This document shows positions 39,544 through 50,228 of a stretch of DNA of 64,000 nucleotides, in pieces. The notes under the pieces were generated by a model. The model worked only from the letters and a program-made list of their open reading frames with translations, made no database searches and was not told the DNA's origin. Numbering within the stretch: the stretch's first letter is position 1; the number at the start of each line of letters is the position of its first letter. The DNA comes from Pelecanus crispus. Its lineage: Eukaryota; Chordata; Aves; Pelecaniformes; Pelecanidae. A program made the position numbers and the translations under genes. The stretch lies in contig NC_134651.1 of NCBI RefSeq assembly GCF_030463565.1, positions 15,946,734-16,010,733 of the forward strand, read 5' to 3'.

Positions 39544-40893
39544 AATCCCAAGTGAACTGCTGCTGACGCTCAGAGGACTGTGCTTTTAAAGCACTTCTGC
39601 CTATCCACACTTGGATCCACTGAGCAGAGCCACTGCTGGTGTCAGGTACACCCATGAATTAAGTGACCAGACAGTGAAAATGACAGCTGTAGTGACGTGA
39701 ACTGCTAAGAGAAAAATGGTAGCACATACTGTCTGCAGCCTTATTAGGAGATAATGAAATCACATTCCCATTGACTCCGCTGAGATGTCACTTCCAATTT
39801 CCACTGCTCCCTACACAAAACCGCATGGCTGTCTGATAAGACTGAGATTACACTTGCCACCAAGGCCTCTGCCAGTGTGGCTCACTCACGTACTTTGGCT
39901 TTCCTTTACTTGGGTTTTAAATCCCAGCTGCTGCTTCTGGGTTTGGGTTTTTTTTAATTTTCAAGCAGGAATTCTTACAAAATTTGAGATTTGATCAGTG
40001 AGTTGTTCTGCTAAGTTGATTGATCTCCCCTGCTGAGGGGGAATATACCTCTTCTCTGTAGAGAAGACTGTGCAGCATTTGATAACTCCCACCTGCTTTA
40101 TATTGGTGATGAGGAGAAGGAAAAGACAAAGGAGATTAAATTGTTTAATTCAAGGCCTAAAGTATCCCAGCCTGAAGTGAAGCTAATTTCACCTGTGCAG
40201 CTCTTTCCTGATGGCTTCATGTTTTTAGAAACCATTCTGTGCAACTTGTAGTGGCAGCTCAAAGGGATGTATATGCATTTCCCTCTTCCTGAGTGGAAGG
40301 AGGGAGCTTAGGGAGCTTCATCTGTAGTCTTCCTCCTCTCTTGGGTACATTTCCTTAGTGCACTCTGTGCTTTTAGCTGAGGGTAGGTTTCCACCCTCTC
40401 TGTTGCCCTACTGAGTAAAGTTGGTTGCAGGGAATACAGCACTTGACGTTGTAGCCAGACAGCTGTTCTGACATGCATTCAGATGCCTTCTGATGTGCCC
40501 TTGAATTTCCTTATTCCCTACTCCTTATGACTATGTAAAGAACATGGCTATGTTTATAGTATTACTAGACCTGTTTGCTTGTCTCTCACCTTTCTCTGAC
40601 TACAGGTGCAAAAAGGATTTTATAGACTGTGTAAGTAACCCTTGTAGTTGTCAGTACCTCTTACACATGCTTTTAGGTAGTCTTAAGCTGATGAAAGATT
40701 ACAGGTCCAACCATTAAGATCTGGTTTAAGTAGTTACACCCTAACCATCTGAGGTGAGAGAATGGATGTGCGGACAGGTATTTAGAGGTTAAAAGGCAAT
40801 CTGCAGTGGCCTCAGCTCTTGCTGCTTGCTTAAGATTTTCTTAAACACAGTTGCATTTTGTAAAATATTTTTGCATCATTTAAGCTTACTGAC
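39544..40893. other. CPB1 pseudogene intron
   Basis: No exon or repeat recognised. The missing 5' half of exon 7 would be expected at the left edge if the LTR insertion were clean; it is absent. Confidence 0.5.
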
Positions 40894-40993
40894 TTCTTTC
40901 ACAAACCACTGGCAGAAAGCAGGGGAGATCCACTCTCACATGGAAACCATAATCCGTAAAGATGGCCTTCTTATTTGGACCACTTTTTCCTAT
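40894..40993 (-). pseudogene. CPB1: CPB1 exon 6 (zinc-site exon), frameshifted
   Basis: Minus strand begins after a CTAG acceptor and reads IGKSGPNKKAIF, then GFH and a Val-Arg pair. Two bases are missing where family members have Arg-Glu-Trp, so the frame shifts; after the gap the original frame still spells WISPAFCQWFVKE. The exon is 100 nt, two short of a whole number of codons (102). The zinc-binding HxxE motif is lost, and Met-Asp-Cys before it has become Thr-Asp-Tyr. Confidence 0.9.
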
Positions 40994-41768
40994 CTAGGAA
41001 AAAAAGACCCAACAAAAACCCCGGGTCTTGAACAAAATAATTTGTATGTAGAACAAGTCAGTCAGCTTGCTGACCTAAAAAGTCAAACTTTATACAAATA
41101 CAGCATTCCTTGATTACATGGAAATCTATGGAGTGCTCTCAGCTGTAGCTGACCATGATATTCAAGCTAAAACAATAGCTCTTAATAATTTCATTTTTAT
41201 TAACGTAGATAAGCTTCCCCCCCCCCAATTATTTGATTATTCTGCCCTGTTGATTTATTTCCTGCAGTGTCTCTAAGAGGTCATCTTGTTTGCTTGACTG
41301 ATATATTATTCTAAATGCTGATGCAATTTCGGGCAAGTAATCTTGCAAGTATCCTTTTACCTTTATTTAAGTCATCGTATCTTATTTATTCATAAGAGTT
41401 ATGCCAAAAAATGATATATGATGAAGATACAAACAAATTTGTTGCCTATTGCTAGAGAGACTGACAGTTATAGATCTTTTTAGAGGAAATGGGTTTACAA
41501 ACAACAGGTGGAGAGAAGATAAAGGTAGATGATCAGTCAGATAGCTCTCAGGAGTGTGGTTAAATTTATATGTCTGAACTACTAATAATTCATTATGCCC
41601 CTTTTTAAAAAAAATCTTAAAAGGTGAAAAAATCATAGTAGTAGTGAACAAAATGTATTATTTTCTAAAAAATGTATATTTACTATCTTAGCATCATTGG
41701 TGTTTTAATAGACATAATCTTGTGGAGGTGAATAGAGAAGTCTGGCACAAAGAAATCAAAGCACTTAC

Positions 41769-41870
41769 TTCGAGAAGGTACATTGGCCATCCTTCCTGTG
41801 TTTCCCCAATTACACTGCGAGAGACAAGGACGGGGTTCTGAGCAGCAATATCAGCAGTCCAAGCAGCTAT
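41769..41870 (-). pseudogene. CPB1: CPB1 exon 5, open
   Basis: 102 nt with acceptor TTAAACAG and donor GTAAGT. Reads IAAWTADIAAQNPVLVSRSV then IGETQEGWPMYLLE, the start of the catalytic domain. No stop in this exon. Confidence 0.9.
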
Positions 41871-42738
41871 CTGTTTAATAAGGAGGTTAAATTTACTGAT
41901 GCCTCTGTCCACAGGTCCAGAGTAATTATTTCACAGACTTCAAGCCAGAACGATACTTCTGAGCATCTAACGTGACCTAATATTTAATACAGTTTGTAGA
42001 TTTCTAAGAATTAATTCCTGCTTGTACTAGAGCTATATGTCTGAATTAAGATTTTCTAGTGTGACTTTATCTAAACCCTTCATTGGAGTATGGTTGGTGG
42101 ATTACAAAACCCTTTGAATGCTAACCCTATATAGTTATGACCTTGTCAACCCTTAAACTCTCTTAACAAAATAAAACTGTTTTTCTTGTTAAGCTAAGTA
42201 GTTTGAATGCCTTAAATCTTCTACATGTTGTAATGTTTTTCACTTTCATGGCTCTTTTATTCATCATCATTCTTGAATTACTGACAGAAGTGCTGGACAG
42301 GGATTTGTAGGAACAATCCACCAATGCCACATGCAAAAGAAAGAAAATCGCCTTCATTCTATTTATTGTTTAAGGGAAGTAATAACAGCCTTTTATTATC
42401 TTAATATTTGAGCCAATTCCCTTTGTTACAGGTGCCTTCAGAAGCTCACAAAGAAGTTAACACATCCACACAAAAAAGCATTTCATGCCCAAGAAGGTAT
42501 CTATGAACAAAGAAAAAGACAGGAAACAGCAGACAGATCTAGACAAGCTGACAAGAGAATACTAGAAATAATGCTTGACATTGTGGATGTTGGTGGGGTT
42601 TTGCATGCCAATAACCTTTGCAGAGTCAGAGGAGCTTTTGTTCTTATTTTTAAATAGCTTTGGAAAAGTCAATTTTTATTTTTTAGGAGAGTTCTGGTGG
42701 AAGAACATCTATTAGTTCTGTATTCTATGCTATAAAGC
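41871..42738. other. CPB1 pseudogene intron
   Basis: AT-rich; exon 4 (end of propeptide, HSYxKYN region) would be expected between here and 46913 but was not found. Confidence 0.45.
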
Positions 42739-44675
42739 ATAGAATCGTTTAGGTTGGAGAAGACGTTTAAGATCATCCAGTCCAACCATTAACCTAACAT
42801 TACCAAGTCCAACACTAAACCAATGAAGGGCTGAGTAGCAATTTCATGTTTCCTGGCTTGGTGGCTGGATTATTTATAATGAAAGTAAAAACGAGGAATC
42901 ATTAAGATTGGAAAGGACGCCCAAGATCATCAGTCCAACCATCAACCCAACACCACCATGCCCACTAAACCATGTCCCAAAGTGCCATGTCTACCTGGGT
43001 TTTGAACACTTCCAGGGATGGTGACTCCACCACCTCTCTGGGCAGCCTGCTCCAATGCTTGACTACCCTTTCCATGAAGAAATTTTTCCTAATATCCAAT
43101 CTAAACCTCCCCTGGTGCAGCTTAGAGCCCATTTCCTCTTGTCCTGTCGCTCACTACTTGGGAGAAGAGACCGACACCCACCTCACTACAACCTCCTTTC
43201 AGGTAGTTGTAGAGAGCGATAAGGTCTCCCCTCAGCCTCCTCTTCTCCAGGCTAAACAACCCCAGTTCCCTCAGCCGCTCCTCATAAGACCTGTGCTCCA
43301 GACCCTTCACCAGCTTTGTTGCCCTTCTCTGGACACACTCCAGCACCCCAATGTCTTTCTTGTATTGAGGGGCCCAAAACTGGACACAGTATTCCAGGTG
43401 CAGCCTCACCAGTGCCAAGTACAGGGGGACAATCACCTCCCTGCTCCTGCTGGCCACACTATTCCTGATACAGGCCAGGATGCTGTTGGCCTTCTTGGCC
43501 ACCCGGGCACACTGCTGGCTCATGTTCAACCAGTTGTTGACCAGCATCCCCAGGTCCTTTTCAGCCAGGCAGCTTTCCAGCCACTCTTCCCCAAGCCTGT
43601 AGCGCTGCATGGGGTTGTTATGACTTGAAGTGCAGGACCTGGCACTTGGCCTTGTTAAACCTCATACAATTGGCCTCAGCCCATCGATCCAGTGTGTCCA
43701 GATCCCTCTGCAGGGCCTTCCTACCCTCCAGCAGATCGACACTCCCACCCAGCTTGGTGTCATCTGCAAACTTACTGAGGGTGCACTCAATCCCCTCATC
43801 CAGATCATTGATAAAGATGTTAAACAAGACTGGCCCCAGTACTGAGCCCTGGGGAACACCGCTCGTGACTGGCTGCCAACTGGACTTAACTCCATTCACC
43901 ACTACTCTCTGGGCTCGGCTACCCAACCAGTTTTTTACCCAGCGAAGAGTAAGCCCATCCAAGCCATGAGCTGCCAGCTTCCTAAGGAGAATGCTATGGG
44001 AGACTGTGTCAAAGGCTTTACTGAAGCCCAGGGAGATGACATCCACAGCCTTCCTTCATCCACTAGGTGGGTCACCAGGTCATAGAAGGAGATCAGGTTG
44101 GTCAAGCAGGACCTGCCTTTCATGAACCCATGCTGGCTGGGCCTGATCCCCTGGTTGACCTGCACATGCCTGTTGAGCACACTGAATATGAACCGCTCCA
44201 TAATCCTCCCTGGCACCGAGGTCAGTCTGACAGGCCTGTAGTTCCCCGGATCCTCCTTCCGGCCCTTCTTGTTGATGGGTGTCACATTGGCAAGCCTCAG
44301 GGACGTCCCCTGTTAACCAGGACTGCTGATAGATGATGGAAAGTGGCTTGGCAAGCTCTTCTGCCAGCTCCCTCAATACTCTCAGGTGGATCCCATCTGG
44401 CCCCATAGACTTGTGAGCGTCCAGGTGGCGTAGCAGGTCATTAACCGCTTCCCCCTGGATTATGGGGGCTCCATTCTGCTCCCCATCCTTGTCTTCCAGT
44501 TCAGGGGACTGAATACCCTGGGGATGACTGGTCTGGCTATTAAAGACTGAGGCAAAGAAGGCACTAAACACCTCAGCCTTTTCCTCATCCTTGGTGGCAA
44601 TGTTCCCCCCTGCATTCAATAAAGGATGGAGATTCTCCTTGGCTCTCTTTTTGTTGTTAATGTATTCGTAGAAAC
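42739..44675 (-). mobile_element. CR1 LINE with RT domain and composite 3' end, 5'-truncated
   Basis: Minus strand, inserted in a CPB1 pseudogene intron. From about 44675 downwards it encodes the region before RT, the RT fingers/palm, a [11 protein letters not shown] stretch and the FADDT catalytic motif (within 43618-44046), then the RT C-terminus (43122-43610) and the 3' UTR. The coding parts fall in different frames with stops, so it is dead. CR1 proper ends at about 42897; the extra tail segment 42739-42896 follows directly, as in the copy at 11.8 kb. The least decayed CR1 in the window. Confidence 0.92.
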
Positions 44676-46913
44676 ATAGATACCACTTGGAGAGGATGAG
44701 GATGATCAGGGAGCAATAGCTTCCTCCTAATTAGCACCTGCCAACTTACTCCCATACTAACAAACCTGCAGGGTGGCAACAGTTTGCTTTAGGAAGAATG
44801 GCAATGATGAGACCGAGTGTGTGTAGAAAATGAGCTCTGTGCTGACCTCATGTTGCCAGATTGCCTCTGCCTCAATAGAAAAAGGGTCCTGTCTTGAACT
44901 TATGGCACTGGAGGACAGTTAGTCTGCAGCAACGTAACGCTCCCATGAAGCAATACAGAAATATTTGCCTGATTTAATTCTTTGTCAAACCAGTATTCCA
45001 AAGTTTAGGTGTGGTTTGACAGCTGTATTGCAGGTGGCATTATCCATCCTCCAAGCTACTTTACTGCATGTGAGGTGGGCTATTAAAGTAGAACACACAG
45101 TGGCAAGAAAAACCCAGCATCCTGTCTGGATTGGTTGGATCTCTCATTCATCTTTCCCTGGGGCTGACACAAAGGCACAGCTCACCATCGAGCATACTCT
45201 TGAGGACCTTTTGCTTATATTTCAACCTTGGCTATAAAAAAATGAAGTCCTCTTGTTTTTCCAGTGCTTGTCTTAATGTTCTTACAAATCTTACTCATCC
45301 ATGATACGTCCTTGATCGTTCATGATTTGGATAGAAGAGCAGGAGGCCAGTTTGTGAGGCACCACCAACCTTCAGAACAAACAGTGCAAATGACTACATT
45401 GACATGATGTCATGGCACTGCAGCTGCACTTCAAAAGAATTGTAACAGCTTGGGTTGTCACAAGGACGCACCACTCAAGTTTGTCAGGGACACCTTCCAG
45501 ACATTATGGCCTTTGTTGCAATCAAAAGATTTGTGCATGGACCTGAGGGAGTTCATGAATCTTATAGGAAAAACTAACACATGCAGAGTAACTCCTCCTT
45601 TGCGAACGAGGAAATTCCACTGAAAGTGGATTCCTGTGCTGTATGTGGGCTGTGGCGTTATTGAAAATTATTTCTTCTAGAATGTTTTTAGATTCTGTTC
45701 CCCCAGCAGCATCCAAATCAGACATGGTTAACATGAGACCAGTAAGTTTAGGGATGGATTATCCTTGGATTTAGCAGATCATAAAAGTTATGTTTAATGA
45801 GAACTGTGTAGTGTCCAATGAAGGAGTTTGGTCTGGTGGCAACAATGGGGCTGAGAGACAAAAACTCTCCACTCAGCCAAATGAAGTTGTGAGAATTGAT
45901 CAAGTAACACTGACTTTCGATGTCTGAGGACATCACACATCAAAGAAGCCTGATAATCCAGCTGGGCCAAGCCAATTTGCAAAGCTCAGGTGGAGCTAAA
46001 GGAGCAATGAAGACAGACAGCCCCACTCCACTCCAGCCCAAAGTCAACTTATCCTCAATTAATGCTTGCATAGTGACTAGAAGATATGAAGTATAAGCAG
46101 TTGCCTGGTCCTGCTCTTTTCTCCTTACCCTCCCATTAGTGCTACTCACTACAATGCTTCCATTCTCAGGGATGTGTAATGTGCCATTGTGGTCTGTTCC
46201 CTCCACTTATGCTGCAGTGGCATTCAGTCATGGAAACTCATGTCTTTTTTACTTCTGGGTAATATACTTATGAGATATTTAAGCCAATTAAGAGCTCTGT
46301 CTTTGGAGAAATCCTTGCCATAGATCTGCTGTGTGACTTGAGTAACCCCAAGACTGTCCCGGGAATCTGTTCTCCCCACTCCCTTGGCCCTTCACCTGGC
46401 AACTGTCTTCTCTTTGTCACCAGTTGAGTTTTTTTTGACCCCCTAGCTATCATTCTGCAGTTTAGAGAACTCAGTAGGGAGTCCCCATGGTGGTCCTTGT
46501 GGCTCACCATTTTCTGGCTTCAGTTCCCTACGACTATCATGCAAACCCATCTGGTGTACTTTCTGGGTTTTTGTAGACCTTTGTTTCATTTTGTCTTTAG
46601 TGGGAAATATTTCTTGTCCCCTCTATACTCCAGCCTTGTGTACTGCAGTGATCTTTCACCTTGGGGCAGTTCCTGGTAATAAGTCTTTGCTTCCTATCCT
46701 CTGTCAACATTTCACCTCAGCCCTTTAACGCACAGCAGCTACAGTTCATTTGAACTGCCAAAATTGAAAATTGAAAGCTACCCAGTAGAGGCATCTACAG
46801 GAGGGATGAAGTTTGTGACAGGAAGATCAGTTATCAATATGAAAAGATCAAACATGTTTTCCCCAGTATTTAATCTCCTTCTATTCAAAATACAGTAGTG
46901 AGAATAAACTTAC
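44676..46913. other. CPB1 pseudogene intron
   Basis: No exon or repeat recognised; short open frames on both strands without similarity. Confidence 0.45.
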
Positions 46914-47038
46914 CTGTACTCCAGTCCACTTTCTTTCAAAAGATCTTCAGCCTCAAAAGACTCGTCAACTTCAACTCAGAAATCAACTTGTACTTTTGGC
47001 CTTACAAGTGTGGCAGAGTCTGGCTTCCAAAAGTCAAC
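46914..47038 (-). pseudogene. CPB1: CPB1 exon 3 (propeptide) with premature stop
   Basis: Good splice sites on both sides (CTTGCAG acceptor, GTAAGTT donor). Begins VDFWKPDSATLVRPKVQVDF, then TGA (46976-46978) where the family has Arg, consistent with CGA to TGA, then VEVDESFEAEDLLKESGLEY in the same frame. Confidence 0.93.
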
Positions 47039-48679
47039 CTGCAAGAAAGCCAAATGAATACATAAAAAAATAAATACCTACATATGGCTGTGATTTTTAG
47101 GTGGGTGTACGTGTGATGGTGATGTTGATTGTGATTAACATACCGAATTTCATTCCTATCCTATTACACTGATCTGACCTTGATTGCCAGAAGTATCAAC
47201 CTAAATTTCAACTGGAAATTGATAGAGAAGATTTTGTTAGGCCCTGCAATTTATATGGCAGAATTCTGGAGATGGCAGTGACAGTTTCACAAATGCCAAG
47301 TATTCTACAGCATCTGAGTGCATAGACTTGTGAATATTCTTTACAACTTCTTTCATTCTTTGTACAGATTTCATTGGAGGTTTTTGCCTATAAGTGTTAG
47401 ACAGAAATGGACTCCTGACTCAGTAGTAGAGGGACGCTACATGAATATTTTACATAAATCAGCTGGGAAAGACTGTTGTCTGTATAAGTGCTTTTAAGAC
47501 TCAGTTCACTAAAGTTGCTATGAGGAACCTGTGCCTTTGTAAGATGTTTAGTTCAGGGTGGACAAATGACAGTGCTATTACGATTTCACGTATTTCTGCT
47601 GAAGTCAGCTTCCAGACCTCTGGATTTAGCGCCCTATTAAAGGGCAATGAAAGCAAAGATGGTTTGCCAACCTAATGCATTTTCAGCCTTTCATCTCATG
47701 AATGTAAAGAAAATTGGGGCTGGTGGGCATATTCATGAACTATGTGTCTTCAAGTGAGATGACTGTTCCAGGATATACTACTACATCAGTCCTGACTGAT
47801 TGCTTTGTATAACGATGGTAGTCCAGGGATATTTTCCTTGCTTAAAAGAAAAACAAAACAAACAATCCCTTTTTACTACACCCTTAAAAGCAAGTTTGGT
47901 GTATTAATTTACTTAATATTGGCAGCACCATTCCAATAGTATATTTTTCTACAGAATACTGTTTCAGCATGCTATATTAGCCTGTTGATGATAGTTTTCC
48001 ACATCTGTACTTCGTTAAAAATACCATCCTTTCATCCTACAGATAATGGTGTCTTTTTCACCAACAGCTATTTTACAACATCAAAGCTGAAGAGAAATAT
48101 TGAAAACACATTTGCTGTCTTTATTGTTTTTTCTCATGTCATTGTGTCATCATATATCTAAGGTCAATAAGAAACATGCAGCTTGGCTGGATAGAAAGGA
48201 AGCTTTAAAAAAAAGTCAGAAAAGAAAAGATGACATGAGAGACTAGAGGCCAAAGAGAAGTTAAATTTGGTGGGAGTATGGATTTTTAGATTATTTACAT
48301 GAGCAAAGTATTTTGCCTATAATGGTAAAAGTTCTGGTAGTTGGAATTTCCATGTTTTATCTAATACGTTCTTGAAAGCACCCCACACTGAATACAGCAT
48401 TTCAGATTAACCTATTCTATTAATAAATTCTGGTGGGTACTTTGATATTCAGACAGGGTTAATCAGACTTTCTAGGAAGGTATTGGAATGTATTTGCATA
48501 GCTCTAGCTTTATCACCTTGTCCTGTTCTTTCTGAAGAAACACTCCAGCTGACTTGAATGGAATCAAGATTAGGTCTTTAATTCAGTAGCATGATTTTTT
48601 TTTTAAGATATATGTTAGTTCTACAAAAGGAGAAATGTTCCTTTCAAATGCAATATAGCCCATTCCCCAAGTTCTTTAC

Positions 48680-48756
48680 CTGCATGTTGCTGCCAAGGGA
48701 ATCGATGATTTCCACCTGCTCAATCATTCTGCGGAATCAGACTAAACACCTTCTGC
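48680..48756 (-). pseudogene. CPB1: CPB1 exon 2 with one-base insertion
   Basis: After a CTTTCAG acceptor it reads QKVFSLIPQND, then one extra T shifts the frame; beyond it the original frame spells EQVEIIDSLGSNMQ up to the donor GTAAAG. This is the KVFRV start of the carboxypeptidase activation peptide. Confidence 0.88.
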
Positions 48757-48849
48757 CTGAAAGGAGAGAAAAAGATGGGATTTGAAACAGGTAAGTCAAC
48801 GGGAAGGCTCATGCAGAAGAAATTGTGCAAATATAAAACTTGATGTTTG

Positions 48850-48980
48850 TTCTTGCCCGTCAAAGGCAAGATCCTGCAGGTGAGCAGAACAGCTGCAGCA
48901 CCTCTGAGAACCAAGAGTGCACATAGGTTTTCACTTCTTCTATGCTGCTTTTATAACATGTTTTGTCCTGCTTTTTATCA
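48850..48980 (-). promoter_or_regulatory. CPB1: Decayed CPB1 first exon and promoter
   Basis: The minus strand has TATAAAA (48949-48955) and a second AT-rich GATAAAAAG about 25 bp further up, then ATG at 48924. In the +2 frame the following sequence is a plausible signal peptide (ALLVLRGAAAVLL), so one base appears lost just after the ATG. Short leader and TATA box are typical of pancreatic enzyme genes. The exon's 3' limit is not clear. Confidence 0.55.
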
Positions 48981-49541
48981 ATTATACACTAGAACAACCC
49001 ACTGATCAACTGATAGATTATTCCCTTGGCCCTGTTTTATTTGCATAATTGTAATGTGTGTTTTATTCCACACCTGTGAAAACAGCTGAAAGTCTCAAGG
49101 CAGGCTAGCTAAAGAATCTTGCTACTTGAGCTGGATAAACTCTTGATATGAGAAAGTGAATTAAATTTACTTTGTTCTTTTCTGTTGTATGTGAATTTTG
49201 ATTAATATTTTTTTTCCCCCCAATCATTTGGTTGCTGGATTACAAACTTTATAATGCTTTATTGTTACTTTATGTAATGGTAGACGTGTATCAATGCTGT
49301 TGCGGTGTGACTGGTCTTAATTACACAGCATTGTCCCTCTTTCTGAATAATATGGGGTTGTCTCTGACAAGGGAAGAGGAAACACAGTTGGGATGTGCCA
49401 ATTATCTTTTTTTTTCCCAACAGAGAAGAAAAGTAATGAACTTGTTCTTTGCTCAGTCACTTCACTGAAACTTATGAATAAGTCAGATGTCTGCAGAACT
49501 GAGAGTGTAGAAATTTCTAGTTGCACTAGGGTTGTACATAT

Positions 49542-49546
49542 ACTCC
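49542..49546 (+). repeat. ERV target-site duplication, left copy
   Basis: ACTCC immediately before the 5' LTR, matched by ACTCC at 56448-56452 immediately after the 3' LTR. Five-bp duplications are usual for class III elements. Confidence 0.85.
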
Positions 49547-50117
49547 TGTCCTGGTTTCGGCTGGGATAGAGTTAATTTTCTTCCTAACAGCAGGCATAGT
49601 GCTGTGTTTTGGATTTAGTAGGAGAAGAATGTTGATAACAGGCTGATGTTTGTAGTTGTTGCTAAGTACTGCTTATGCTAGTCAAGGACTTTTTCAGCTT
49701 CCCATGCTCTGCCAGGCGCACAAGAAACTGTGAGGGGGCACAGCCAGAATAGTTGATCCAAACTGACCAAAGGGCTATTCCATACCATATGACGTCATGC
49801 TCAGTATATAAACTGGGGGGGGTTGGCCGGGGAGCAGCGATCGCTGCTCGGGAACTGTCTGGGTATCGGTCGGCGGGTGGTGAGCAATTGCATTGTGCAT
49901 CACTTGCTTCGTGTATCATTATTATTATTATCATTATTATACTGTTACTATTAGCATTACTATTTTACTTTATTTCAATTATTAAACTGTTCTTATCTCA
50001 GCCCAGGAGTGTTTCTCACTCTTACTCCTCCAATTCTCTCCCCCATCCCATCGGGGTAGGGGGAGTGAGCGAGCGGCTGCGTGGTGCTTAGTTGCTGGCT
50101 GGGGCTAAACCACGACA
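49547..50117 (+). repeat. 5' LTR
   Basis: 571 bp, TGTCCTGG...CACGACA. Contains a perfect CRE/ATF site TGACGTCA (49790-49797), a TATA box TATATAAA (49805-49812), an 18-bp perfect palindrome (49832-49849) at the expected transcription start, an ATT-rich tract, and ATTAAA (49981-49986) as likely poly(A) signal. The order defines U3 up to about 49835, then R and U5. Confidence 0.95.
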
Positions 50118-50125
50118 GTCCTTTT

Positions 50126-50143
50126 TGGCGCCCAACGTGGGGC
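50126..50143 (+). other. Primer binding site, tRNA-Lys type
   Basis: TGGCGCCCAACGTGGGGC is complementary to the 3' end of tRNA-Lys(1,2), the primer type used by several class II viruses. It begins 8 nt after the LTR end, a slightly longer spacer than usual. Confidence 0.85.
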
Positions 50144-50228
50144 TTGAGATAACAACAGATTAATCAGAGTGTATTAAGGAGTCTGTTAACAGTTGCCGGT
50201 CACGATATTAGTTCTTCTGATCTGCACC

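Larger units (their letters stand above)
28185..48924 (-). pseudogene. CPB1: Pancreatic carboxypeptidase B pseudogene
   Basis: Secreted zinc metallo-carboxypeptidase B removes C-terminal Lys/Arg from peptides in the gut. Exons recognised from 5' to 3' on the minus strand: signal-peptide exon starting at 48924; 48680-48756 (propeptide); 46914-47038 (propeptide, VDFWKPDS); 41769-41870 (start of catalytic domain, AAWT...SRSVIG); 40894-40993 (HAREW exon); 39021-39047 (remnant DGYVYTWTN); 29546-29630 ([10 protein letters not shown]); 28185-28372 ([14 protein letters not shown], ending EHLY, TAG). SDDW marks B-type (basic) specificity; CPA has Ile in place of the first Asp. Lesions: a one-base loss after the ATG, a one-base gain in exon 2, TGA at 46976-46978 in exon 3, a 2-base loss in exon 6 that removes the zinc-ligand Glu, and an LTR cutting exon 7. 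Exons 4, 8 and 9 were not found. The last two exons have no stop and keep the catalytic Tyr and Glu codons. Confidence 0.92.

Noticed and set aside
43122-44619. Several minus-strand open frames that could be listed as separate genes
   Set aside because: They are pieces of one frameshifted CR1 ORF2.
50193-50228. Upstream extension of gag to 50193
   Set aside because: That start is a TTG; the first ATG, in good context, is at 50229.
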